Assembly: GCF_001949145.1 (NCBI RefSeq)
Contig: NW_019091427.1
Location: 934,260-998,259, forward strand
Direction: 5' to 3'
From: Acanthaster planci
Taxonomy: Eukaryota > Echinodermata > Asteroidea > Valvatida > Acanthasteridae
DNA length: 64,000 bases
Position 1 is the first letter of the stretch. Every line of letters begins with the position of its first letter. Position numbers and translations under genes: made by a program. This document shows, in pieces, positions 11,803 through 23,900 of the stretch. The notes beneath the pieces are model-generated. The model had not been told where the DNA came from. It worked only from the letters and a program-made list of their open reading frames with translations, and ran no database searches.

Positions 11803-14800
11803 CTGCACGTCGGAGAAGGTCAAACGGAACATGTCAACAGCTAATCTTTCATGACATTAATTTATGAGGCTGAGCACCGAAGCAACAACTAAAAGGATGG
11901 GTTCCTCCATCAGCTTACCTCTGTTGGGCAAGTGAAAGGTCCGTCAGGTACCCATGCTCTAGCCTTACTGCCTACGGGCTGCACCTGTAGAATACATAGG
12001 CCTGATTGATTTCCAGAGTATGGACAAGGGTGAAAACAACAAACTTGCTCTGTCTACAGTAAGAGTTTAATAAGATTTTGGCCAACTTCCTAGTGTGATG
12101 CAGGACATCATTTAAATTCATAAGGTTACTATAAAAGATATCGTTGGCTTTGGAAGATTGGTAAAAAGCTGGAAAACAAAGAGAATCTTCCATTAACGAG
12201 CGAGCGTAAAGAGGAGTGGTACTTATGAAGAATGATGGTAAGCAGCAAAGACTGTATCCTATAGAGTCTAGTCAGCTCTGGCAGTAGCACATAGGTCATA
12301 GCTAGTACATGCATACACAACCCAGCCACTCCGTGCTTAGGCCGGGGTCAGAGGTCAAACATTTGGCTCGGCTTGCTCTCTTACCATGTTATTCCATAGG
12401 CAGTTACCAGTCTCCGCATGACCCTTGGCGCCAAAATGGAAACAGTCTGGTGCCATGTACGAAATGTCTCCAGAACCCTATAGAATTGAATATAGGAGAT
12501 TTTATGGCGGCTTTTGAAACATAACTTTTCATAATACGCGATCTAAAGTACTTGCTGTTTGCACAGGAGCTTGATACCTTCATTAGAATACTGAACACAA
12601 TGAAAAAAAACCCCACCGAACATTAGTTTAATGGTTGAAAGTATTGTCGTTGAGTTACTTCTTCCATCAAATTCTTTGTTTGAAACGGCGTGCTGAATTT
12701 TTGTCGGCGGTAAACACAGAAAATTCAGGCATAAATTCTTGGAAAGGGGCCAAGTTTCGAAACTCACGTCAACCAACGGTAGTTTGGTCTCATGGAAAAA
12801 CGGTTGATAGACTGCTGTGAAGTCATCTTTATCGTCGAACATTCCGCTGGTAACCATCCCTTCCAACATATCCTGAAAAGTAACGACGGATGGAATTTTA
12901 ATCTTGGTTCTTAAGAATGATTCATTTTTTATCAGAGGAATGGCGTCACATGATGATGTAAAATAACTCTAAGATGTACCTGATACTGCTGCAGAATTGG
13001 TAGCCACTCATTTTGTAACTCTGTCTCCGTGGCATTCGCAACACATGGACAGAAGATCCTGTGAATCAAAGAAAACAATCTGGTTCCACTTTGGGTCAGA
13101 TATTACTCCTAAAGGTACCGGGGCGGAATGCACCTTGCCCTCCCCGACCTTCTCCCCAATATCGCGGCAATGCATTTTCAGTGCCAAGCTGACTTTCCAT
13201 CTGACAGCTGTGGCGGGTGGGCGTGATGAACTTTAAAGGACCATAACAAAAAACGTATGTTGTAACTTTCGCAACTGCATAGGTAGAGCAGGAGATGTTC
13301 TACATGCAAAGGAAGTCTTAAGGGTTCATTTACTGATATTGCCCATAACCTCTTTTTTTATCTGGTTGTGCTGCGCTCTTTTATTACCCGTGAGCAATTA
13401 CCGACCGTGAGCAATGAATTAGTAATTTACCTGTGGCTGATATCACAAAGCAATCCGGGAAGCAGGTTTAATTCTCGGAGGTCAAGAATGCCCACAACAC
13501 TAACCAAAGTCCGAGGTAACTGCAGCAGGAGTATAAAACAGTAAGAGAATAAAATACATTAACGGGTCCTACCGATGTTTTCCTTTAATCATCATTCGAC
13601 CGCTGCGGAGCAGTCGACCACAATCTTCACGTCTATCCTGTGCTTTCCTTTGTAAACATAAACGTTCATTATGCTACTTTGTATTTTCTTCTTTGTACAA
13701 AACTCTTAATCTCTTTTAGGTTGTGTATTGAAAACTGCACTTTAATTGAAACATTCTGTGATTTATAGCGTAGTACACAGACACTCTTGTATAATACAGG
13801 CCTTGTGCGTACCCCTTTGACCCACTGACCAGTTACCGATTATATTAATCTAAAGGTTTCTCTTGAATAAGTGAGCCGAGCAAGGAAAAAGAAACTCGCT
13901 GATAAAGCGAGTTCTCTTCCATATCCAATAATGATTCGCTAGATCTGTCTCTAAAGATCTTTAATTTTTACTCACAAATCTTTTGGTGTTAGAATAGAAT
14001 TCGAATAGTTTGTGGCTATTGTCGCTTAGTATCTTCGTTATTTGAAATGTACAGTTTCTATTGTCCTCATTATTTGTCAAGTAGTGTTCACACAGACATA
14101 CCTGATCGTGCAGCACCCGTATGGCTCGCTGTATGTTACCGATGTACGCGCTCGGTGAGTATTTCTCCTTATCCTTACACACTGCACAAAGGTCATTGCC
14201 CCCAATAAAGATTGTCACCAGCTTCCAATCCTTGTCGAAGTCGATGCTAGCGTCGTCCTTCATCTTCTGCACCAGATTCTCTGCTTGTTCAGGAATATCA
14301 CTGATTGTGACATTAGCAGAAGAGATATCATCAAAGTGACATTCAATGGAAACTTGAAAGGTAAAACGCGCAGTTACGACGGACGTCTTACCAGAATTCC
14401 GAGTGCTGTGACAGTTGAGGATGTCAATAGGTTCAGTGTGTATTGGCAATAGCCTACAGACAATGAGATACACTTGCTCCCTTTGGGCAGACTTTCTACT
14501 TTTCTGGAGGTGAACCGGAAACTTAACCAGGAAAATTTCAAAGGGGGGCTTGGGGCCAGATACGCACACAGTTTCTTTTCAGGAGGTGCTGAATGCAATT
14601 CCTTTTCTTTTCTGTTTGTTTGTTTGTTTGTTTTTTTGGCTTATGCATGAGTTGTGTACATGTCAAAATTTCGAAACGGGGAGGGGTGTAACTACTGAAG
14701 GCACCGGTAGGGAACGGGTCACTCCACCACGCATGCCCCCCTGTATTTACGCAAATGATGTAAACATGAATATACTCACAGTGCAACTGCGCCGGGTATC

Positions 14801-17800
14801 GCCACATTCATCCCAGCATTCTGCGAGGACCAGCCTCCAGTCCCAACACCGTATCCTTTCAAGTTGGGATTGTATTTCCGAAAAATGTCTGTTGAAAGAA
14901 AAAATTGTGAATAATTACCATAACTATAAAAAGTCTCGATCTCTGGGCTTTACAGGAGTCGGACTGAGAACTCTTCAAGAAAGAATAATTTGTTGTGCCT
15001 CTTTAGACCAAATGTTTCATCAAAATGCACATGAAAACCCATCCAATATGACATGAACACTAGAAGAGCTTTGCTTTATAAGTAGTTGACAATTTTCCTA
15101 GCGTCAGGCCGGTCCCACTCGAACAAACACGAACGCGATTTTGTCACGTCAGATCAAATACAGACGCTGCAAATTTGCCAAAAAATGAACACACTTCAAC
15201 TCATACAACTTTTGCCAGGCGAGGATCCTGGTGATGGGGATGGGGGTCGAAACGTCTCCCCTTGTCTGCTCAGAGACAAATAAAGGTTAAAAAGTGCACA
15301 AAATAATTTGAAAAGGAAGGAAATTTGAACGCAAGATAGAATTCTGCAGATTCTCCTCATTTGTCCTTAAATAGAGACTAAAAACTGTAAGGTCTGACCG
15401 TTCCCCAGGAAAAATTCCCGGATCTGCCCCTTTTTTGTTGGAAACTTTTTTGAAGAAAGATTCGCTTTGGCATTATACCGGAGTGTGAACCAGCCTTGAC
15501 TCAAAACTTTGTGAACGTTTTACACCGCTGCTAAATTCTGCTAAATTCTGCTAAAAACGATGGTAGTTTTTTGCCAACAAAGTTTAATAACTTAGATTCT
15601 CCAGGCCAAGACCTTAAAAAATAACGCTACTCAGTGATTCCTTTTCAGAGTGAATAAGGATATGAGCTTTGACATTTTCTAAAATCTTCTAGCCTTTCAT
15701 GCCGTATGCTCCTTTGTCTCTGACAAAAAAACAATGTTAACTCCGTCAAGAAAAAATACGTTTGGATGCTCTTACTGGCCAGTGTTGGGACTGTCTCATA
15801 ACTATCATCTCCGCCATGACTGAAAGGAATAAAAGCAATATTGTTTGAAACTTTGAATAGGCTATCGATGTCTGAATAGTCATGCATCTGCACCAAACTA
15901 TGAGTATAAAATAAAGCTTTCGGTCCACAATAAACGAAGAAAAAAGAAACTCAGGGATGCCATACAGTAGCATTCTGTTTGTCATGTTACAATGAGTTGT
16001 CACTGACTACATTTTAGTGCGTACATCTTGCAGGCAATGTATTTTTCTCTCCAAGGAGGATACTCTCATTATGGGGCCAAAATGAAGCTAATCGGAGTAT
16101 CAAAGAGTAAACTCATACGATTTAGAATTTAGTAATGCTAGATTGAAAGAGTCTGATAAAGAAAGCACTTTAGCTGCAAACTCAATTATTATCGACACAG
16201 GATTGAATGAAGTTCCAAATTGCAGTCCCATATCATTGCTGAGTTGGTCGCTCAGTCAAAAACGTTGTAGTTTTGCCAGTGGTTGTTTAACGAATAAAAA
16301 ACACTGCCACCTTCGGTAGAGATGGAGCGTCATTTCCGAAAGTGAAAAATTAGAAAGGTCCTAAAACATCTTGGGAAAGGTTGATGTCAGTAGGCCCACC
16401 TAAATGCTTTGCCTCTGTATTGCAGTAGCATCTGTGGCAATGAGCATGCTCCACCGCCACTGGCAGCCTGAAACGAACAAGAGCAAAGCAGTGGAATGTA
16501 CCAATCTGTTATTGAGAAACTTAAATACGAGATGGCATCTGTCGAATGGATCGCTTTTTGCCTTCAGATGACCCAATGGCTCTCTTATAGGCTTAACATC
16601 ACTAATAATACGTCATACATGACACATACAGGCGGAGTTGGTACTTCGTATGCCCAAGCCTGATAAGATCATGGCTCCTCACATTTCAATGGTGATGATA
16701 AACAGTTCACCATAACTGCATACCCTGTGTATTTTACAAACTAATGTTTATGGGCGGCCTCATTTGGCACCCAATCCACCAATTTTCGAAATGATGAAAG
16801 CAACGCTAAATTTTCACCCAAGGGCGATACACGCCCAATCTGTAACAAACAGAAATAACAGTTGGTTAAGTACGGCCGCTCGGCACTGTCTCATCTCCAC
16901 CTAACTTTGGTTTGGGAAAAAACCTCGGCACAGTTGCTTTAATATTTAGTAGCTTATCCTACGTCCGCGAGGGTTTTCGGCTGATAAAAACACCAGTATT
17001 CATCTGCAGTTAGTGGAGATCGCTAGCTTTGTTGTTTAATTTAATTTTAACAGTACCTATCCACATTGCGTATTTCTGCAGATTACTTACGGAAAGCGAA
17101 TCCCCTATAGCTCCTATCACATTGATGTCAGCAGGACGCAACCTGTGAACTGACAATTTCACAAAAGAGAGAAAGAAAGAAAGAATCACCCCTAAGGAAG
17201 TAAGCATGCTGTCACTACCTTTTTTCTCAGTTTAAGAGCGGATGGGGGGGGGTCAACTTGGGCTAACCCCGAAAAGGATTAATTTACTTCCCTTTCTTCC
17301 AAATGCCATATAAAAATCCACCAATATATAGCATCACCAAGAAAGGCTACGTGAAGAAATGTCCATGTTTTTGCCTACCCCCTCGAAAAACACGTTTGCC
17401 ACCCTCGACAATCTGGTCCAGGGTTAGTTCTTGGATGGTTAGCTTTTCGTTAGTTTATAACCCTTCTAGGTGTGTTTGGGTCATAATACGCTGCAGGAAA
17501 TGTCAGTACCCATTATGTAGAAGACGTGTCAGTAATCACGCCACATCTAAAGTGTTTTCGTCTTTGGGTTTTCTCAACAATCACGTTTCCTGTTTCCATC
17601 GCCGTTCCCTACCCTCTCGTTTAGATTCCCATAATTCCTTGAAATACACCCCTTTAGTACACGAATGGCGAAACAGCACCCAGTTTGACTCGAAGTCTCA
17701 CCTGAATTCGGAACTGACTGAGAAGGAGGAAGGATTTCACACGGAAAGATCTGCACCTCGCCGTACTGAAACAAAAACAACACAATTCATGTGATCATTT

Positions 17801-18733
17801 GTTTTTTTCAATCCTAGTGTTTGAATTCACGCTTTCTGCTATACTGCTTGCTCATCCATCCATCGGTTTGGATATTTATTTTTATTATCTTACCGGCCAC
17901 GATGGATCCCCTGTACAGTTATAGCCTGGCAGTAAAGTGATAAGATCCTGGATGGTCCGGTTCAAGTCACTGTAGTCTTGGTCAAACACTCCATCATAAT
18001 CATGCTCAAAATCTAAAGATATTGGAAAGAAAATCAGGGTAAATGTTTGTGTTATTTAAAACATGGACACAAGAGTAAGAGTAGGCCTCTAACAGAAGAA
18101 GAAGTAGTTCAGTTGAAAAATTGAAGTCGTTATCCCCAATTTACAATCTTGTTCAGATTGCACTGCCAAAATACTTGCTCACCGGCCTGACAGCCCAACT
18201 TGTGTCCAAAGACACACGAAATCCTACTATCCCCACAGGTTTCTTTTAGCTGTGTTACCACACTACGGGCTTTGTGCCAATCCCTTCGCGATTCTCCCGT
18301 GACAAACAAGGGTCTTCCAATAAAATGAAAATGAAGATTAAACAGTGGCCAGCGAAAAGAGCACGAATGGTTAGACTATAAACACAATGTAACCCCCCCC
18401 CCCATTTTAATATGGTGCGGCAATGCATTCCACGGGGTATCGAACTTTAGTAAGACAACTGAAGCCTCATTAGGTCCTGCACTTAAATACAAATACGACC
18501 AACCCAAATATCCTGAGTACAATTCCTTGTCCCAGATTGCGTTTACAAATCTTTACAGGGGAAATTAAAGTGATGGCTAAAATCAATTCCACAACCTGAC
18601 TTAGGCATCTGCGCAGCTTGAAGTCATACAATTTTCGCATGATGTGCTTACCTTGCACCAATTCGGAATACACTACTCCCACTGTCACCAGGAACACAAA
18701 GACTGGAAAGAAGGGTCTGCCACTGTAAATCAT
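11593..18733 (-). CDS. PLB1-like secreted GDSL phospholipase, gene 2 of the trio (complete, 461 aa)
   Basis: Fourteen exons: 18652-18733, 17894-18012, 17702-17765, 17091-17149, 16400-16467, 15776-15819, 14780-14888, 14102-14300, 13431-13519, 12980-13058, 12768-12872, 12385-12477, 11919-11984, 11593-11802. They total 1,386 bases, giving 461 residues plus TAA. Residues 1-27 form a signal peptide (hydrophobic FFPVFVFLVTVGVVYS). NRT at 45 and NCT at 59 are likely glycosylated. [17 protein letters not shown] places the nucleophile at Ser106; IGGND gives oxyanion Asn217; APDCFH gives Asp350 and His353. Residues 393-461 form a Ser/Thr-rich linker and a hydrophobic tail (LALSFWILIMLEFCFVF), then only PSLHLT, which fits a GPI signal better than the cytoplasmic tail of mammalian PLB1. 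All introns are GT-AG. Expected role: hydrolysis of sn-2 and sn-1 esters of phospholipids at the cell surface. One odd point is Gly in place of the usual Ser after DCFHF. Confidence 0.9.
12385..12477 (-). CDS. Gene 2 exon L: catalytic Asp-His block V
   Basis: Encodes [18 protein letters not shown] and LWNNM. Catalytic Asp350 and His353 are present. The residue two after His is Gly; genes 1 and 3 have Ser there. Confidence 0.9.
14102..14300 (-). CDS. Gene 2 exon H: GGNDLC block III
   Basis: 199 bases; encodes [18 protein letters not shown] followed by a KEKYSPSAY segment. It holds the oxyanion Asn217. The donor is CAG|GTATGT and the acceptor leaves a split Leu codon. Confidence 0.9.
17091..17149 (-). 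CDS. Gene 2 exon D: GDSL block I
   Basis: 59 bases encoding [19 protein letters not shown] with the catalytic Ser106. The donor is TCC|GTAAGT. Confidence 0.9.
18652..18733 (-). CDS. Gene 2 exon A: signal peptide
   Basis: The exon starts at ATG (18731-18733) and encodes 27 residues with the hydrophobic stretch FFPVFVFLVTVGVVYS. It ends G|GTAAGC in phase 1, exactly as in gene 1, and splices to the exon encoding FEHDYDG. Confidence 0.85.
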
Positions 18734-20758
18734 GACTGGCGTTCAATCAAAACTTACGACGCTTGAAATGAAACTAACGAATTTTAGCAACAGGAAAAAA
18801 ATCGAGCAACGTTTTCGCGAGACACCGTGTTGTCATCAGACAAAACTCGGTTGCCACACAAGAGCGCTAGAGCAACTAACACACTTCAGTTGTGATGTTC
18901 CTCAGTCATCAGATAATTTGTACTTAACCAGTTCATCTAGCGATTTACTTTATGGATTTGGAAGATAGCAATAATAACAAAGACTGCAATTAGGAGACAA
19001 ATTGAAGATTGCTTCAGACGACAAGATGGCTGTGTTTATTTACTCGCATCAGGTCACGCAAACTCATAATTGACCGAAGCTCTGCAGAGAAAACAAACAG
19101 TCTGGTGACACAGATCTGCTGTGGGTCAAAAGACAGAACTTGCAATATCTAGACGGGTTATACGTTTTCAGAATGATCCATTCAAACAATGTCATATTGG
19201 ACACTCAAACGTTGTTTCTCATTGTTGGTTTTCTGTATAATTTTCTGGAAAAATAGTCCCAACTACAAGCTTTAAGCTGGAGAGTATCATCGCTCTCCTT
19301 ATGAATGTTAACTTAAATTTTGAAAATAAATCGTCAGTTTTTGGAGTGTATGTAAAAATTAATGTTAGGGAAATAAGATGTACACAATAGGCTAAATGGC
19401 GTTCCCAGACAGATTGGGGGAGATCCACCCGGACTTGATATGTTTTTGTTCCAAGTTTCGAAGTTTCAAGAAAGTGAAAACACAAACACTACAAGAAGCG
19501 GAAGCAACACTTCTCTTGAAGGAGGATGCTTGTTAGGACCGGAAAGAAGTCAAATCCTTTCAGACAACCCCAGCCTCAAAACCTTGATACGCTCCTGTGT
19601 GGTCTCGGTTCCGCTATGTAATATGCTCAGCCGTACACCGAATGAATATCATTAAGAGGATCGTCATCCGCCCAGCCCTGTCAACCTGAAGAGAAATGGT
19701 CCGGAGGATATTGAGAGAGAAATGTGTCCTGAAGCAGAAATTTGGACATTTCTGTATGTGGCCTTTTATACTCTACTGAGGGATGAGCAAATTTTTGCGG
19801 AATTTTACACGCTTTTCGAAGAAGAGGAAGTAATAGTGTCCCCCACATCTCTCTTTTCTGATTATTTCTCTGAAAGACTGCTCTTATGGGGTGGGCATAC
19901 CCTCGATCCGCTAATGCGGGCCTAAAGCCTAATTTTTATTGTCTATAGTTTCCCAGGGCATGATGAAAAGGAAATGTACAAAAGACGGGCACACATTGTT
20001 GTTTCACTTATCGTGCTTTATGGTTAAATTAATTTATGATAGTCAGATAAGGAAATTTCACGTCAATAATTACAGATCATTACAAGCATATTTCAGTTGC
20101 TACGAAGAATGTTGGAGGTCTACGAGAAATAATATAATAATATACAGCGATTTAATGCAGTGAAATTCCATCGGTGTTAACAATTATCTTTATAGTCTTT
20201 TGATGCCCAGGAACGAGCTCTGTTTGGACGCCTAGGGAACGACCTTACAATCATCTCCAATATACCAAATACGAGGTATTTCGTAAATTCAGCAAAAATC
20301 GCTTAAAAGACAAATTGTTAAAAAAAATATATCAATAATAGCAAAGACGTCGACAAATTTGACACATCTTATGAATCTGAAAAAACAACAACGACCGAAT
20401 TTCACTCTTTCATGATGACTATAAGCTGAACTTCAGCATTGGGACCAATGTAATAAAATGAAGAGGCAAAGGTCCCGTATTCAATGAATAGGAGAAAAAC
20501 CGGCCACAGCTTTGCACGTATTACAGCACCGTTTGCTTAAAACGGTCAACTTCTTCATGTGACCAGTGGTAAAAGAAAAATGTTTCTCACGGAAAGCTGA
20601 TATCAGTCTGTCCCAATTGATTTACCATCGCTCATGAAAGCCCTTCACACACTGAGCAATACAATCCTTTATCTTTAGTTTGTTTGCTGTGGAATGTGTA
20701 AATGTTGAGGGTTGAATCCTCAAGGAAGAGGCAGGAGTTTACATTGCCAGATAGATGT
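18734..20758. other. Spacer between gene 3 and gene 2
   Basis: About 2.0 kb, AT-rich, with no supported exon on either strand. It presumably carries the gene 2 promoter and the gene 3 polyadenylation signal, but I cannot point to either with confidence. Confidence 0.5.
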
Positions 20759-20917
20759 TCAGTTACTAAGGGAAAACAGCAAAGCTAGAGCAAGTTGAAG
20801 CAGGAACAGCAGCTGGCCACATAGACGTACGCCGCCCGTTCGGATACCACCGCTGGTAACATGGGACTCCGAGGTCGTTAACAGGCTGTTTTGGGCTGTA
20901 GCGAAATACGGCCTTTC
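20759..20917 (-). CDS. Gene 3 exon N: linker and hydrophobic C-terminal tail
   Basis: The acceptor TTTCCCTAG is followed by 52 in-frame codons and TGA. The exon starts [11 protein letters not shown], which lines up with LPFIYTNLNS in gene 2, and ends with a Leu/Ala-rich hydrophobic stretch of about 18 residues reaching the C-terminus. Confidence 0.8.
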   Translation of the reverse strand, partial: ERPYFATAQNSLLTTSESHVTSGGIRTGGVRLCGQLLFLLQLALALLFSLSN

Positions 20918-23900
20918 CTAGGGAAATTGCAGAAAACATCAGACAAAATTGCGATTAATTAATTAATCTTTATCTGCCACAAGTTGCCCCCTCTTGTAAA
21001 GTGCAAAACACGAATTATTCCGTAGTTGTCTGTAACTGATAAACGCATTCAACCGTAGAAAGCTTTGATTAATTATCATTTCAATTTAACATTAAGCCTC
21101 AAGGGCCACTCATAATTCTTAAGTAATATTTGGCCCCTGATCAAACTTGTGTAGATTAATTTGTAATCCTAATGTAACTCTTATAAAAACTGCACCACAA
21201 AATGGTTGTACGAATTGTACCGGTGTTTAACTTTTGCAAACTCATGGCAAGAATTTTTTTAACAAGAATCTGTGTTCACGTGGAACTTTCCTGTACAGGC
21301 CTCGATAAACTGGCCTATCCCTTATTAAAAAACAGCGAACACACAATTAATTTAAAGTAAAGAAAGAAATCGACAAAATATTGGAAAGACTTCTGGTCTC
21401 GTCCCTTGAACTTACCTTTGTCGGACAGGGAATGTCAGTTGCGTTAGGATCCCAAGCCGAGGATTTTTGACCGATTGGCTGCAGCTGAGAGAAATACATA
21501 AAACGATGCATAAATATTCAAAACAACCGAAAAGTCTACAACCTGAGTACGTGGACGCTCTTTGCAGAATAATTTCCCGAGCACTCGCTTTCGATGTTAT
21601 GACTAAGTGTGAAACTTAAATTTTGGCTAAAGTTGACAAAAATAAACTGCTTATAAAGCTTAATACGTGGTATAATTTTAAAGTTTTGTTGATCATGCTT
21701 TCTTTGTATGCAAAAGCGCATAAAAACGCAGTGACGCAAAAGTACATCGATTCTGAGTAAAAGGTTTGCTGAGATGAAAAAGTTCATGTACGGTTAAATG
21801 TATGCAGTGTTTCAGGTATCTTGGTAATAAAAAATACCAAAGGACTGAATTACCATATTGTTCCATAGCTCTCTTGCTGCAAACGCATGGCCCTTTGCAC
21901 TAAGATGAAAACAGTCAGGCGCCATGTAAGACTGGTCTACTTTACCATCCTGACAAGATTGAAAAGAAAGTAACGTGCGTGTAAGGCCAAACATAATGAG
22001 AATATCACCTGGCCAAAAAAATAACGTCTCTTTTTGGTCTTGACTTGCAAAGCAGCAGGAAAGATCTAATATATAGCTGCGAAATCTATCACGTATTGGG
22101 TAGTGGATGCTGTTCCTATATGCAGCATTATTCGCCGCTGCTACTGTAATGACATGGTCGTCTCTGGGGGCCCCGCGGGAGAGCTATAGCTCTCCCTTCA
22201 CGCTCGTGTAATAACTCCAATGTCTGGTAAACACCGCTTAGGTGCGCCGATTCACGAGTTCGGCGCAGACACTCATCCCTGCCATGGGGGCACGGCAATG
22301 CAGGCCCATTTTCGTCAGAATGTACGACGGGATTCACTTCATTTATTTGGTCTTTCACCGGGGGGGGGGCGGTGAACAAACGTTATGTATACTCACGTCA
22401 CCAACTGGAAATCTGGTTTCCTCCATGAATGGCTGGTATACTACAGTGAAATCATCTCTGGTGTCATACCTGCCGCTGTTAACTAGTGCTTCTAGACCAT
22501 CCTAATTGGCCACAGTAAACGATAGCCAAAACTATTACCAGTGTTAACGTAATTCCTACTATATAAATATTTGCTAGTTTTAATGCATACAGCAACTTAA
22601 ATCTTAAATCTTAAACCATCTTAAATAATTATAGGGAACTGTTTGGGACAATATTTTCAGGTAGAGCGCGTGATTCCTTTTGGATATTGAGCTTCTACGT
22701 GCACTTATATTTTGAGTAAAATTACTGACTTGATATTCTCGGTTGAGTTCTTCAAGAGCCAGCCGTTCCTCTTCTGAGAGTTGGAGGATACATCCACAGA
22801 GTATTCTAAAGTGAAAAAATAGTGGAGCCAATTAATTTGCTCTTTGCGTCTCTTACAGCTCACTCCTTCGTCGAGTACTACATCGATTTTGATTTTGTGG
22901 CTTAAAAGTTGTTGGGGCTTACCTGTGAACAAGCTTGCAAATGAACTGCTCTTGTAAAACCAGCTCGGTAATGTTAAGAAGGCCCACGACATTGACGAAG
23001 GTCCGAGGCAACTTTAAGATTGGGGAACACAAAAGGCACTTTTTTTACAGTCGGAATGAAACATTTCATGGAGAAAAAACTTTCATACACATTATAACGA
23101 CGTACACCCCAACCTGTTGGCTTGATGCCCTAACTCTTGTAAAAATAACTGATGTGTGAGGTATTTTAAATATCAAATCTGAGAGACATCTTGTCATAAA
23201 AAGTCAGCCGGCTGCCAGCAATGGAATTGATCATGTCTATGGAATATAAATTTCCTATCTACTTTCTCGTGTAAGTGGTCCAGAGCTTTGGTGATGTAGA
23301 AAACGTAATCCTCCACAGTGTAGTTGGACGGGTTTTCGCAATGCTCACAGATGTCGTTTCCGCCAACGAACAGCGTAACCACTTTCCAGTCATCGGCATA
23401 GGCCACGTCGGGGTGATTGAAGATTCGGTTCACCAGTTCCTCGGCCTGCCCAGGCATGTCACTGCAAAGGGAGTAAGTACTGGGAATCTACTGGCAAAGA
23501 GCGCCATATTCGCTTAGTTCATTGTACTTTCAACAGAATGAAACTTTATATTACGGTTTGAAAACCAGATTTTAAATAATGAGAGTGTGTATTTTTGTCC
23601 CTTTCTACGTTCCCATTGAATGAATACCAAGGTAGCGTAGTAATGAAGGCTGAGAACCAGAAAATGTCGACTGAGAGTTCGATAATGAGTACGAATCTTA
23701 GTGTCTGGATTACGGCCTGACACAGTTATGGCAATAAAACGTTGCAAATGTGTGCCCCACTCCGCGAAAACAAGTCTTAAGTTGCTAGAGGCACTTTTGA
23801 GTAAAAAAGTCCTTTAGAATAATTTTGCACAGTGTAAATCAATGGGAACCCACAGCATCTGTCACCATGGAGTATCCACTTTCATTAACATGCCAAACTG

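Noticed and set aside
12385-12477. Loss of catalytic function in gene 2 because of the FHFG change
   Set aside because: The Asp and His of the triad are intact; the changed residue is not catalytic.
14550-15056. 168-codon plus-strand open frame
   Set aside because: It overlaps gene 2 exon G on the other strand and has no recognisable domain; a shadow.
18395-18405. Homopolymer C/G runs (also near 17245, 22362, 40837)
   Set aside because: Simple tracts common in such genomes; no associated structure.
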